In this document: positions 7,869 to 17,352 of the stretch, one piece after another
How positions within the stretch are numbered: the first letter of the stretch is position 1
Layout: every line of letters begins with the position of its first letter
Assembly: GCA_018396635.1 (NCBI GenBank)
Contig: JAGTQE010000001.1
Location: forward strand, 62,001-126,000
DNA length: 64,000 bases
From: Candidatus Bathyarchaeota archaeon
Lineage (GTDB): Archaea > Thermoproteota > Bathyarchaeia > Bathyarchaeales > DTEX01
Reading direction: 5' to 3'
Program-made: the position numbers and the translations under genes
The notes under the pieces: model-generated
What the model was told of the DNA's origin: nothing
The model's input: only the letters and a program-made list of their open reading frames with translations
The model's database searches: none

Positions 7869-9347
7869 GTGTGGGGTGAATTGAGGATTATAGGCAGGAT
7901 TGCTGATGGTGCAACTGAGATAAAGGCGAGGCTCATCCTACTTAAGGGTATGGAGAATAGCGTTGTCGCTGAGGATCTTGTCCTCATAAAGAATGGAGGG
8001 GAGGATAAGCCGGTCAACCAAATATTAGGTGTCTTGAGGGAGGGCTTAGGTAAAAACGAGTTCTTGAGCTATACCTCCTATAGGCCTGAGGTTGCCTATT
8101 TAAGGCATGGCGGCGAGCCCTCAGGTGTTAGAGAAGTATATTCCTTTGCCATAGAGACTATAGGCGTTATAACAGATGAGGGGATAGAGCCTAATAGGAC
8201 AATAATACAGCCCAGGTCTCCAGTATATTTGCTTGAGGACAAGGATAACCCGCTTGAGTGGGTTGCCAGAGGACACGAGGTAATATGGTCCGACGCCTAC
8301 GTTGAGGGACACCCATCATGGAAAGTCCCTTTCGATAAAACCTTCCTACCCTACCATGTTGGGGTATACGGGAGTACCGGATGCGGGAAATCATGGTTCA
8401 CAAGATACATACTTATACCGCTTTATAGAAGGGCTGGCTATAAAGTACTTGTGCTAGACTGGAGCGGGACTGATTACGCTCCGCTACTTGAGGACGATAA
8501 GGTTATCAGGCTGTCCGAGGTAGCCCTAGATGAAGAATCTATACTAAGCTACTTTCAAGACAAAACGTTCGGGTTTGGAAGAAATGATGTTATAAGAGAC
8601 TGCTTCGACGAGTTTCTTGAGGGGTGGACGGCTAAAGTTAAGGAGGCATACACGGACTCAGAGAACCCCGCCGAACATCTATTCCATAAGCTAAAATCTC
8701 ACGTTGAAAGCGCCATATCCAGCATTGAGCGCAAAGACTCCAGAGCAGCGGCTCAGAGGGCGTATAGGAGGATATTTAGGAGGCTTAAGCCCTCAGACCT
8801 ATACCCGGTTATGGGGGTTATAACGATAGAGGAGCTTTTTGAGGAGCTTAAGCGTAAGGGCATATTGGCTATTGATATGGGTGGCGCGCTCACTGAGGCT
8901 AAGCTTGGCTTCTTCCTGGCGCTATCAAAGCACCTCTATAGCCTAATGGAGACTGGAATGAATCTTGGCGTAGCGCTCATAATAGATGAGGCACCGCAAT
9001 ACGCACCATGGGATGCACGCGGAATACAAGCTGAGACATGTGAAATGATAAAGAACCTGGCGGCGTTAGGTAGGAAGAGGATGCTCAACCTTACGCTCAT
9101 AGCTCAGGGCATAAAGGGCGAGATAGGTGTAAACGCTGCTGTTAGAAGGAACCTGAATACGCATTTCTTTGGCAGAATACATCCGCTGGACGCTAGCGGC
9201 GAGGGCGGGGCATCGGAGTGGCTGTCACCATACGGTATATCTGCAAGCCACCTTCTACAGCTCAAGCCTGGAAGATTCTATTTCGCCGGAGCCATGAATC
9301 CATCCCCAGTGCCACTACTGATAACATATAGTCCACCCGGCAGGTGA
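7869..9347 (+). CDS. herA: HerA-type hexameric DNA translocase ATPase
   Basis: FtsK/HerA-superfamily ATPase that forms a DNA-pumping hexamer with the nuclease NurA for end resection in archaeal recombination repair. The N-terminal HAS barrel covers about residues 1-140. Walker A is GSTGCGKSW (about 168-176), Walker B is ALIIDEAPQYAPW (about 369-381), and GRKRMLNLTLIAQGIKG precedes a conserved arginine region. Length (492) fits the family. nurA starts six bases after the stop, so they form an operon. The mre11 and rad50 genes that often complete this operon are not adjacent. Confidence 0.88.
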   Translation: MWGELRIIGRIADGATEIKARLILLKGMENSVVAEDLVLIKNGGEDKPVNQILGVLREGLGKNEFLSYTSYRPEVAYLRHGGEPSGVREVYSFAIETIGVITDEGIEPNRTIIQPRSPVYLLEDKDNPLEWVARGHEVIWSDAYVEGHPSWKVPFDKTFLPYHVGVYGSTGCGKSWFTRYILIPLYRRAGYKVLVLDWSGTDYAPLLEDDKVIRLSEVALDEESILSYFQDKTFGFGRNDVIRDCFDEFLEGWTAKVKEAYTDSENPAEHLFHKLKSHVESAISSIERKDSRAAAQRAYRRIFRRLKPSDLYPVMGVITIEELFEELKRKGILAIDMGGALTEAKLGFFLALSKHLYSLMETGMNLGVALIIDEAPQYAPWDARGIQAETCEMIKNLAALGRKRMLNLTLIAQGIKGEIGVNAAVRRNLNTHFFGRIHPLDASGEGGASEWLSPYGISASHLLQLKPGRFYFAGAMNPSPVPLLITYSPPGR

Positions 9348-9353
9348 TGCGCA

Positions 9354-10523
9354 ATGGCTGGCGCTGAGGAGATGCCTGAATGGACTAAGCTCCCAATAGA
9401 TTTGCAGCACGGATTCTTCCAGTTGGCTGAGAGCGAGGCAAAATCTCTAATGGATATACTTGACAGAATTAATAGCGTCTTAAGAGTTCTTTGGATTGAG
9501 ATCTCCCCCTACCTACGTGCCTTCCCAGAGCAGGTTAAAAGGTCTATTATTGCTGCAGTCGATAGTTCAAGGTCTCCTAGGCTTAGCGAGAGGCTCGGTG
9601 TAAGATATGGTGTTTACGCAACTGGAATAGTCTACTTGAAGGGTTCTGAAAGACTACATGAAAAATTTAAGCCAGGGGCCTTTAGGTGTGGACAAGCCCT
9701 CTCCAGAGACAATAGCAAAATTCTCTTTGAACTTGAAACATTACTCGCTGAGAGAAGGATTGCGTTAGAGGCCCTAAACGAGTGCGACATAATCTTCATT
9801 GATGGAAGCTTCTATGGTTTTGTTTACCAAGCATTGGACCTCTTACGGAAAAGCCGCCGACTAGAAGAGAGGGAGAGAAACGTTATAAACGAGATCTTTG
9901 ATATAACTGAGAGACTTAGGGAGAGCCGGAGAGTTTTAGGGATAGTTAAGAGGAGCCGTTCAAGGGCTTTAGGCGGCTTCATGTTCAAGAAATACGGCGC
10001 CAAAGAGTTCGTGAACCTATTAGATAAGCATATGCTCTCCCTAATTATGCCAGAAAAAAGCTTCTTTGAATACAAGGATATTTTAGGTGAACTGCCAACA
10101 TCAGTTTACACCAGAATAGCCTACCTGGTCTCAATTGGGCTTTCAGGCGAGGACTTAGAGAAGGCTACTGAGAGGGGAGTATATGAGCCATTTGAGAAGC
10201 TAGGCTTACAGAAGGAGGGTTTTAATAGCATGAGGAGGGCACAGGTTAGATTTAGCGGCGAAGCCCCTCCATGCGAAATAGAGTATCCCTCTGGAATCGA
10301 TATTAGAGATGTCCTCTCAGAGGAGGGTTTATTCAATGAGGGCACAAACCTGCCAGTAGCCCTAGACTTGGTGGATAGCCTAGTAAATATATCCTCAAAG
10401 TTCACAGAGGAGTTCGTGTCTGAGATTGAGGGCAGGATTTTAGAGAACATGGTGAGGGACGGCGGGAGCCTGAAATCAATAAAAGCATTCTTCACATTCA
10501 TAAATCCCCAAAAACCATTTTAG
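9354..10523 (+). CDS. nurA: NurA 5'-3' nuclease
   Basis: NurA-domain exonuclease, partner of HerA. The Mn-binding acidic residues expected of the fold are visible in AAVDSSRSPR (about residue 69) and DIIFIDGSFYG (about 145-155), followed by a long helical region and the C-terminal block ALDLVDSLV. The length of 389 is usual. GGTGA precedes the ATG, and the short gap to herA supports translation from one transcript. Together with HerA it would resect double-strand breaks to give 3' single-stranded tails for RadA. Confidence 0.85.
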   Translation: MAGAEEMPEWTKLPIDLQHGFFQLAESEAKSLMDILDRINSVLRVLWIEISPYLRAFPEQVKRSIIAAVDSSRSPRLSERLGVRYGVYATGIVYLKGSERLHEKFKPGAFRCGQALSRDNSKILFELETLLAERRIALEALNECDIIFIDGSFYGFVYQALDLLRKSRRLEERERNVINEIFDITERLRESRRVLGIVKRSRSRALGGFMFKKYGAKEFVNLLDKHMLSLIMPEKSFFEYKDILGELPTSVYTRIAYLVSIGLSGEDLEKATERGVYEPFEKLGLQKEGFNSMRRAQVRFSGEAPPCEIEYPSGIDIRDVLSEEGLFNEGTNLPVALDLVDSLVNISSKFTEEFVSEIEGRILENMVRDGGSLKSIKAFFTFINPQKPF

Positions 10524-10644
10524 CCTCTAAACATCCCAGCTATAAAAGCTGCGATCACATAACATCTATGCGAGCAAGCCTACTTTTATCCAGAAAATGT
10601 TATATCTGGTTGTTGCTCAGCATTATTTCGTTGGGGGCGATAAA

Positions 10645-11160
10645 ATGGAGGTTTTCAAAGTAATATCTGAGAGGAGGAGCATTAGAAAATACAGGAAGGA
10701 GCCTATACCTGAAGAAATTCTAGAAAGGATCCTGGAAGCTGGCAGGCTTGCACCATCGGCGGGAAACAGGCAACCGTGGTACTTCGTAGTCGTTAAAGAT
10801 GAGGGGATTAAGGGCAAGTTGGTTGACGCATGCAGAGGACAGAAGTTTGTAGGCGAAGCTGGTGTGGTTATAGCTTTTCTGGGCGACCCGAATGCCTCAA
10901 GATGGTATAGGCAGGATCCATTCATAGCGGCGAGCTTCATGACCCTTGAAGCCTACGAGGAGGGTTTAGGCGTCTGCTGGATAGGCGCATTCGATGAGGA
11001 TAAAGTTAAACAGATTCTGAATGTGCCTGAAAACCTGTCAGTAGTGATACTATTAACAATAGGGTTCCCGGATGAGAAGCCGCCGCCAAGGCCTAGGAAA
11101 CCCAGAGAAGAAATATTCTTCTTGGACGTTTATGGTAAGAGATATCCCTTTAAGGCTTAG
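10645..11160 (+). CDS. Nitroreductase-family flavoprotein
   Basis: FMN-dependent oxidoreductase of the nitroreductase fold. ERRSIRKYRKEPIP at the N-terminus carries the FMN-phosphate Arg residues. APSAGNRQPWYFVVV and GVCWIGAFDEDKV are the other family blocks. It would form a dimer with FMN at the interface; the physiological substrate is unknown, and members include flavin reductases and dehalogenases. The frame extends 48 bases upstream, but ATG 10645 has GGGGGCGA at good spacing and gives the normal family start MEVFKVI. The extra upstream residues are not family-like. Confidence 0.88.
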   Translation: MEVFKVISERRSIRKYRKEPIPEEILERILEAGRLAPSAGNRQPWYFVVVKDEGIKGKLVDACRGQKFVGEAGVVIAFLGDPNASRWYRQDPFIAASFMTLEAYEEGLGVCWIGAFDEDKVKQILNVPENLSVVILLTIGFPDEKPPPRPRKPREEIFFLDVYGKRYPFKA

Positions 11161-11258
11161 CTGACAGAATTTTAACATATCGAGAAGACATTAATTTCCC
11201 AAATTTTTAGGCATGAATGCATTAGCCCTGGGCTTAAAATCGCTTCAGCATTCCCCGA

Positions 11259-12104
11259 TTATGGTTTAACTCCAGCTATCTCCTTCACCTTCAGTAAATT
11301 ATCTAAGTCGCTTCTAACCCCATTCCTCGGAGTTTCAAGAATCAGCGGCAGCCTCGCAAACCTACTCCTTAATATGCTTCTGAAGCCTTCTTCGCCAATC
11401 TTGCCCAAACCTATGTGTTCATGCCGATCTATATGCGAGTTTAAGCCACCGCGGGAGTCATTTAAATGAACTAGCTTAAGCCTCTCGAAGCCAACAGTGC
11501 TCTCTATCTTCCCTATAACCTCCTCAATTTTCTCCTCTGTCCTCAGGTCGTAGCCGGCTGCGAAGGCGTGGCAAGTGTCAAAGCATATGCCAATTCTATC
11601 CGGATAGCTCGTCCGCTCAATTATGTACTGAAGGTCCTCGAATCTTCCACCTACACTATTTCTCGTTCCAGCGGTGTTCTCGAGGAGGAGCGTAACTCTC
11701 CCGCCGACAGCCGAGAATGCTTTATCAATTGCTCTAACTATTCTCTCCAAGCCCCTTTTCGCGCCATATCCAAGGTGGCTTCCTAGGTGTGTCACTAGGT
11801 AGGGCACTTTAAGCCTCTCACATCTATCCATCTCAACTATAAGCGCCTCAACAGACTTAGCATAAACATCATTTTTAGGCGACGCCAGATTCGGGAGGTA
11901 TGGCATGTGGCTGAAAACTGGCCTGACATCATTTCTCTCAACCTTAAGTATGAAGGCTTCAACTTCATCGTTTCTAAGTGGCCTAGCGATCCATCCTCGC
12001 GGATTCCTCGTAAATATTTGGAGAGTATTGCATCCTATCTCCAATGCCCTATCAACAGCCCTATCAATAGACCCGCATATCGACATGTGGAAGCCTATTC
12101 TCAT
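11259..12104 (-). CDS. nfo: Endonuclease IV (apurinic/apyrimidinic endonuclease)
   Basis: Trinuclear-zinc AP endonuclease of base-excision repair, acting on abasic sites and damaged 3' ends. The TIM barrel signatures are complete: RIGFHMSICGSIDRAV, LENTAGTRNSVG, GICFDTCHAFAAGYDLRT, LVHLNDSRGGLNSH, DRHEHIGLGKIGEEGF and LILETP, containing the His, Glu and Asp metal ligands. The second Met (12104) is preferred because four extra residues upstream are atypical. The gene lies near herA-nurA, so this stretch is rich in repair functions, but on the opposite strand. Confidence 0.95.
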   Translation of the reverse strand: MRIGFHMSICGSIDRAVDRALEIGCNTLQIFTRNPRGWIARPLRNDEVEAFILKVERNDVRPVFSHMPYLPNLASPKNDVYAKSVEALIVEMDRCERLKVPYLVTHLGSHLGYGAKRGLERIVRAIDKAFSAVGGRVTLLLENTAGTRNSVGGRFEDLQYIIERTSYPDRIGICFDTCHAFAAGYDLRTEEKIEEVIGKIESTVGFERLKLVHLNDSRGGLNSHIDRHEHIGLGKIGEEGFRSILRSRFARLPLILETPRNGVRSDLDNLLKVKEIAGVKP

Positions 12105-12245
12105 GAAAGCCGCCAAAAATAATAATTGTGCCAGACTTTTAAGAGCTATCTAACAATTTCCAGCTAAGGAAAAAGTTAAGAGGCTAGGTAGATAACTCTA
12201 CTCTAGAGACTGCTTTCAGCCTGAATTTTATAGCGGAGGATGGAT

Positions 12246-12914
12246 ATGAGGATAATTGCTGGAACAGATTTTCACGGCTCTAAATCAGCGTTTGAAGCTC
12301 TCATTAGGGAGGCAAATAGGCATAGTGTTGATGCAATCATAGTGTGCGGCGATGTAACAAACTTCGGTACATTTGAGCAGGCTAAAAGTCTACTCTCCCT
12401 ATTAGCTGGCGCTGGCATGCCAGTCTTCTTCGTTCCCGGAAATTGCGATCCGCCCTCAATCATAGACTTAAATTTCAATGGCTTAAGGTGTATTCACGGC
12501 GTAAATATTCTCTTCAAAGACTTTATTCTTATGGGTGTGGGTGGAAGTCCAATAACCCCCTTCAACACCTTCTTCGAGATGAGCGAGGACGAGATACTTG
12601 AAGTACTGAGGAGATGTTTAGGCGGGATCAATGGTATCCATGAAATTCTAATCGTTTCACATGCTCCACCAAAAAACACTAGACTTGATAGAACATTCCT
12701 TGGGCTACATGTTGGAAGCGAGAGCTTAAGAAGGTTCATTGAGGAGCAAAAACCCCTATTGACAGTATGTGGACATATACATGAGGCTAGGGGGAAAGAT
12801 CTTATAGGCAGAACGATAATAGTCAACCCTGGACCAGCTAGGCACGGCAATTACGCCCTCCTAAATATCGAGAAAAATAATGTTAAAGTCGATCTTCTCA
12901 CGATGAAGGTTTAA
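12246..12914 (+). CDS. Calcineurin-like metallophosphoesterase
   Basis: Compact dinuclear metallophosphoesterase. All metal-binding motifs are present in order: GTDFHGS (a D-x-H form), CGDVTNFG, PGNCDPP, VSHAPPK and CGHIHEARG, followed by IVNPGP. It lacks the extra DNA-binding domain of Mre11 and is only 223 residues, so it is not the missing Mre11 partner of HerA-NurA. It more resembles the small phosphodiesterase group. The ATG at 12240 directly abuts GGAGG; ATG 12246 gives proper spacing. The natural substrate is unknown. Confidence 0.85.
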   Translation: MRIIAGTDFHGSKSAFEALIREANRHSVDAIIVCGDVTNFGTFEQAKSLLSLLAGAGMPVFFVPGNCDPPSIIDLNFNGLRCIHGVNILFKDFILMGVGGSPITPFNTFFEMSEDEILEVLRRCLGGINGIHEILIVSHAPPKNTRLDRTFLGLHVGSESLRRFIEEQKPLLTVCGHIHEARGKDLIGRTIIVNPGPARHGNYALLNIEKNNVKVDLLTMKV

Positions 12915-12987
12915 ACTCTCTGCCAGCAAAATCTTAATAAAAGGGTTCACCATTTGATGTTTAATTCCTTAGTGAGGTGTCCTGCAC

Positions 12988-13713
12988 TTGCCCTTCGAAA
13001 AGGGAGACTTTATATTAGTGGACTATGTTGCTAGAGTTGCTGAGACTGGAGAAGTATTTGATACAACTATTGAGGAGGTTTCACGTAAGGAGGGAATTTA
13101 TCAGGAAGGAGCGATATATGAGCCTAGGCTCATCGTTATAGGGGAGGGGTGGATTTTAAAAGCCCTTGATGAAGCACTAATGGGCCTTGAGTTAGGGAAG
13201 ACTGCGAAAATAGAGATACCGCCAGAGAAGGGCTTCGGAAATAGAGATCCGGAGAAAGTTAAAATGTATCCTTTAAGGAGGTTCACTGCTCAGGGAATAA
13301 CCCCGAAGGTTGGAATGAGGATTGAGGTTGATGGGAGGATTGCTACGGTACGCTCCATAGGTGCTGGAAGGGTTCAGCTGGACTTTAACCCACCATTAGC
13401 TGGAAAAACCTTGATTTATGAGATTACAGTTAAGAAGAAGCTCGAGACTGTGGAGGAGAAGATTAAAGCGCTAATCCACCGTAGAATACCTCAAATAGAC
13501 ATAGAGAAGTTCTCAGTTGAGATAGGGGAAGACTATGTTTCAATAAATGTTCCGGAAGAAGCCTTTTACATAGAAGGGTTGCAAATCATTAAGCGTGGGA
13601 TCTTTATGGATATACAAAAATTCTTTCCAGATAAGAGGGTTGTGCGTTTCATCGAGGTCTTTAAGAGGGAGGCGCCCTCCTCAACAACACCCTCGACAAC
13701 TGCAACCCCTTAG
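12988..13713 (+). CDS. FKBP-type peptidyl-prolyl isomerase with SlyD-like insert and C-terminal extension
   Basis: Protein-folding helper. The FKBP core (about residues 1-155) opens with DYVARVAETGEVFDTT and continues with LIVIGEGWILKALDEALMG. An insert-in-flap chaperone domain begins after EIPPEKGFGNRDPEKV and ends at PLAGKTLIYEITV. A C-terminal domain of about 85 residues follows, as in the longer archaeal FKBPs. The TTG start is inferred from the family start position. The last 53 bases overlap the end of the UPF0179 gene on the other strand, so the low-complexity Ser/Thr/Pro tail is read on both strands. Confidence 0.9.
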   Translation: MPFEKGDFILVDYVARVAETGEVFDTTIEEVSRKEGIYQEGAIYEPRLIVIGEGWILKALDEALMGLELGKTAKIEIPPEKGFGNRDPEKVKMYPLRRFTAQGITPKVGMRIEVDGRIATVRSIGAGRVQLDFNPPLAGKTLIYEITVKKKLETVEEKIKALIHRRIPQIDIEKFSVEIGEDYVSINVPEEAFYIEGLQIIKRGIFMDIQKFFPDKRVVRFIEVFKREAPSSTTPSTTATP

Positions 13714-14131
13714 GACAGCTAATTGATCCATAAACTTCAACAACCTCGCATCTATCACCATCCCTTAAGTACTCAGGCAAGCATAAGTCATAATTATTGC
13801 AGTCTTGTTTCTCACATCTCTGAGAACAGAAGATTAACAAAACTCCTTTAATCGCCTGCTTAGAGGGTACAGCAGCCAATATCTCAGCCTCAACAACTTC
13901 AACCACGCGCATGTCAACTTCATAAACTTCACACTTCAAAACTCTGTTGCGCAGACCGACAATCCTATATAGCCTGCCACTCTCAAGGTTCTTTACGCAA
14001 ACATTAAAGTATCTGCATTCAGCACACTTCACACCAGACCCCTTATGAACAAACAGTTCGCCTACCTTAGCCTGACCCACACCTACCAATGTCACTATTG
14101 TTCTTATGCGCTTATCTCTCCCTCCAACCAT
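13661..14131 (-). CDS. UPF0179 family protein (conserved archaeal, cysteine-rich)
   Basis: Conserved archaeal protein of unknown function. Family features seen are GVKCAECRYFNVC near residue 35, a middle SH3-like segment with KCEVYEVDMRVVEV, VPSKQAIKG, and a second cysteine group CSQRCEKQDCNNYDLC, then SCPKGLQLSRVLL. Eight or more Cys suggest a bound zinc or iron-sulfur centre. Its start lies three bases after the end of egsA, so the two are co-transcribed. The C-terminus overlaps that of the FKBP gene tail to tail. Confidence 0.85.
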   Translation of the reverse strand: MVGGRDKRIRTIVTLVGVGQAKVGELFVHKGSGVKCAECRYFNVCVKNLESGRLYRIVGLRNRVLKCEVYEVDMRVVEVVEAEILAAVPSKQAIKGVLLIFCSQRCEKQDCNNYDLCLPEYLRDGDRCEVVEVYGSISCPKGLQLSRVLLRRAPPS

Positions 14132-14134
14132 CTA

Positions 14135-15199
14135 TCAATCTATCACCCCAGTCTCCTTGGCTAGAGCCCGCGCTCTCTCATAATCCAGCTTCTTCTCACT
14201 GAGAATCGTGTATCTTTCAGGTCGGATTTTTGGAGCCGTCACGAGGGCCTCAATTATATATTTAGGCTCTATATTTATCTCCTCAGCCGTGACCGGGGCT
14301 CCAACACTCCGCAATGTGCGCCTAATGAGCTCCCAGTCTATTCCATGCAGAAAAGCCATCATTATTGCTCCAATTCCGCATTGCTCCCCATGCAGCGCTG
14401 GCTTGGGCGCAATTAGGTCTAGGGCGTGGCTAAAGAGGTGCTCTGAGCCGCTGCATGGTCTGCTGCTTCCAGCTATGCTCATAGCTATACCGCAGCTTAC
14501 AAGGGACTCGAGAATTATCCTCAGCCCCTCCTCAGAGTTCGGCCTTATTAGATGGGAGTTCTCAATGACATGCTTGGCGCTCATTAGAGTCATACTGGCA
14601 GTATACTGAGCATAATATTCCCCTGTTCTCTCATGAGCCAGTCTCCAGTCGCATGTTGACGTAAGCTTAGCCACTATATCCCCGCAACCGCTTGCAATGA
14701 AGCGGTAAGGCGACCTCAATATAACCTCAGTATCAGCTATTACCGCTATTGGGGACTGAGCTAAAACAGAGTACGGTCTACTTAAGCCCTTAATTGATGC
14801 GAAGGGGCTTGCTATACCATCATGGGAGGCTGTTGTGGGGACGCTTATAAATGGAACCGCTTGCCGCGCAGAGCTTAACTTTGCAATATCTATTTTCGTT
14901 CCGCCACCCACGCCAAAAACAACTTGAGGCTTAAACTTCTTAATTTTCTCCTCCGATAAGTATACATCTTCAATCGTCGGCGTGCTCGATGAAACTATAT
15001 GCTCTTCAACCTTTAACCCGCTACATTCAAGAACTTCCTTAACTTTCCATCCAATAATCTCGAATGTTCTTTTTCCGCTTATTATAAGAGCACTTTTAGT
15101 GAAGCCTAAATCCCTACATATCGAGCCAATCATACTTATACTATCATTTCCAATAACTATTTCTCTTGGAAGTTGCATCCTATGAATTTTGGAATCCAA
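14135..15199 (-). CDS. egsA: sn-Glycerol-1-phosphate dehydrogenase
   Basis: Makes sn-glycerol-1-phosphate from dihydroxyacetone phosphate, the first step of archaeal ether-lipid synthesis and a diagnostic archaeal gene. Iron-alcohol-dehydrogenase fold: the NAD(P) loop is FGVGGGTKIDIAKL (about residues 95-108), then PTTASHDGIASPFASI with the first metal ligand Asp region. His ligands lie in GSEHLFSHALD and LHGEQCGIGA. Length 354 is normal. The TTG start (15199) is uncertain; ATG at 15178 gives the more familiar MQLPREIVIG start. It is the first gene of a two-gene unit with UPF0179. Confidence 0.93.
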   Translation of the reverse strand: MDSKIHRMQLPREIVIGNDSISMIGSICRDLGFTKSALIISGKRTFEIIGWKVKEVLECSGLKVEEHIVSSSTPTIEDVYLSEEKIKKFKPQVVFGVGGGTKIDIAKLSSARQAVPFISVPTTASHDGIASPFASIKGLSRPYSVLAQSPIAVIADTEVILRSPYRFIASGCGDIVAKLTSTCDWRLAHERTGEYYAQYTASMTLMSAKHVIENSHLIRPNSEEGLRIILESLVSCGIAMSIAGSSRPCSGSEHLFSHALDLIAPKPALHGEQCGIGAIMMAFLHGIDWELIRRTLRSVGAPVTAEEINIEPKYIIEALVTAPKIRPERYTILSEKKLDYERARALAKETGVID

Positions 15200-15417
15200 C
15201 TCTATCGACCCAAAAGGTTCATTTTAACTCAGATTAGAGGAGATTCTTTCCGAACAGTTTAAATCTCAGATCACTTAAAATATTTTTTGAATAAACGCAC
15301 TATTAATATAAATGCTTAAATGTGAGGTATAGATAGAAACTTTAACTAGCTTATTGGCTGAAATGATTTTAAGATCAAGTTTGATGCAAGTGGAAAATAA
15401 GAAGGGGATTTGGCAAA

Positions 15418-17334
15418 TTGCCATCGATTGAAAAGAGCAAAGCGGAATTAAGACAGATAATATTAGAAAACATTCCAAAAGAGGCTGAAATAACGCGCAT
15501 AGAGTTTGAAGGGCCAGCGTTAGCCATTTATGCCAAGAGGCCTGAAGTTCTGATAGAGCAGGAGCACGTAATAACAAATATAGTTAGCATTATAAAGAAG
15601 AGGATAGTGCCACGCTCAGACCCATCAGTTAGACTCCCAGAGAAGGAGGCAGAGAAAATAATATATGAGGTGGTGCCGAAGGAAGCTGAGATAACAAGCA
15701 TAACCTTCGACCCCCCGCTAGGCGAGGTGATAATAGAGGCTAAAAAACCCGGCCTAGTTATAGGTAAAAATGGATCAACCCTTCAAGAGATAATACTCAG
15801 AACCAAATGGAGACCTCGAGCCGTAAGAAGACCTCCAAAGCAGTCGAAAATAATGACTCATCTACAACATTTAATGTATACTAGCAGCAAAGAAAGGGAA
15901 AGAATTCTACGTAATGTTGGTGAGAGAATATTTAGGCCGATGCTAAGTGAGGTTGGCGATGTTAGGATAACTATGCTCGGCTCGGCCAGGGAGGTGGGCC
16001 GCTCAGCTATTCTCGTCCAAACTAGGGAGAGCCAGGTTCTGTTGGATTGTGGAATAAACCCTGGTGCGACAAAACCTCTTGAAGCATTTCCCAGACTCGA
16101 TGCGCCACAATTTGATATAGAGTCTTTGGATGCCGTTGTTATAAGCCATGCCCACTTAGACCATTGCGGCCTCCTTCCATACCTATTCAAGTATGGTTAT
16201 GACGGCCCAGTCTACTGCTCTGCTCCAAACGTTAGCCTAATGACGCTGTTACAGCTCGACTACTTAGACGTTTTATCTAGGCAGGGTATGCCACTCCCAT
16301 ATGATCAGAAGGACGTCCGTGAAGTAGCATTACATGCAATTCCACTTCGCTATGGTGTCGTCACAGACATAGCGCCGGATATAAGGCTGACACTACATAA
16401 TGCCGGGCATATACTTGGATCATCGATAGTGCATTTACACATCGGTGAAGGGTACCATAATATAGTCTATACTGGAGACTTTAAATATGGCAGAACAATG
16501 CTCCTTGAAGCTGCGGCGACAGAGTTCCCAAGGGTTGAGACAATTATAACTGAGAACACTTATAGCGCTCCAACAGACATTATGCCATCAAGGGCCGAGG
16601 CTGAGAAGAACCTAGTATCGGTGATAAACGAGACTATTGAGAGGGGTGGAAAAGTTATGATCCCTGTGCCAGCAGTTGGTAGAGCCCAAGAGATAATGCT
16701 TGTCATAGATGATTATATGAGGCGTGGCGAGCTTAAAGAGGCCCCTGTCTTCATCGAGGGCATGATATCTGAGTCAACAGCCATACACATGGCTTATCCA
16801 GAGTATTTATCGAAGGAGGTACGTACCAAAATAATTAATGAGGGAATTAACCCATTCGAGTCAGAATACTTTACAATTGTTGAGCATCCAAGTGCGCGGA
16901 GCGAGATAATTGAGGGAGAACCATGCATAATACTGGCAACGTCAGGGATGCTTGAGGGAGGTCCGATAATAGACTACTTCCAAAACCTCGCAGAAGATGA
17001 GCGGAACGCTCTTGTCTTCGTAAGCTACCAGATTGAGGGAACGCTGGGTCGAAGGATTCAAAGAGGCGCACGTGAAGTGTCAATTGTAGATCAGGATGGG
17101 AAGATTAGGGTCATAAAGGTTGGCTTAAAAGTCCATACGGTTGAAGGCTTTTCAGGGCACTCAGATAGGCGACAGATAATAAATTATCTGCGTAAGATAG
17201 CGCCGAAGCCGGAAAATATTATTATATGTCATGGAGAGAGGAGCAAGTGCTTAGCCCTCGCAGACTTTCTTCACAGAAGGTATAAGGTTAATGCTATAGC
17301 GCCAGATATTTTAGAGACCATTAAGCTGAGATAG
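15418..17334 (+). CDS. fttA: aCPSF1/FttA transcription-termination ribonuclease (KH and beta-CASP domains)
   Basis: Archaeal CPSF73-like factor that cleaves nascent RNA downstream of genes and terminates transcription. The N-terminal KH-like region (about residues 1-145) includes VIGKNGSTLQEII. The metallo-beta-lactamase domain has VVISHAHLDHCGLLPY (about 240-255) and YTGDFKYGRT. The beta-CASP part has ITENTYSAP, PAVGRAQEIM, LATSGMLEGGP and VEGFSGHSDRRQI, ending in IICHGERSKC. The TTG start is supported by GGGGAT a few bases upstream. A TATA-like ATTAATATAAAT about 110 bases before the start suggests a longish leader. Length 638 is usual. Confidence 0.95.
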   Translation: MPSIEKSKAELRQIILENIPKEAEITRIEFEGPALAIYAKRPEVLIEQEHVITNIVSIIKKRIVPRSDPSVRLPEKEAEKIIYEVVPKEAEITSITFDPPLGEVIIEAKKPGLVIGKNGSTLQEIILRTKWRPRAVRRPPKQSKIMTHLQHLMYTSSKERERILRNVGERIFRPMLSEVGDVRITMLGSAREVGRSAILVQTRESQVLLDCGINPGATKPLEAFPRLDAPQFDIESLDAVVISHAHLDHCGLLPYLFKYGYDGPVYCSAPNVSLMTLLQLDYLDVLSRQGMPLPYDQKDVREVALHAIPLRYGVVTDIAPDIRLTLHNAGHILGSSIVHLHIGEGYHNIVYTGDFKYGRTMLLEAAATEFPRVETIITENTYSAPTDIMPSRAEAEKNLVSVINETIERGGKVMIPVPAVGRAQEIMLVIDDYMRRGELKEAPVFIEGMISESTAIHMAYPEYLSKEVRTKIINEGINPFESEYFTIVEHPSARSEIIEGEPCIILATSGMLEGGPIIDYFQNLAEDERNALVFVSYQIEGTLGRRIQRGAREVSIVDQDGKIRVIKVGLKVHTVEGFSGHSDRRQIINYLRKIAPKPENIIICHGERSKCLALADFLHRRYKVNAIAPDILETIKLR

Positions 17335-17352
17335 GGCCTGAGTTGCGCCGAA

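Noticed and set aside
12246-12914. Mre11 as partner of HerA-NurA
   Set aside because: The phosphoesterase has the metal motifs but only 223 residues, lacks the capping domain and is separated from nurA by two genes, one on the other strand.
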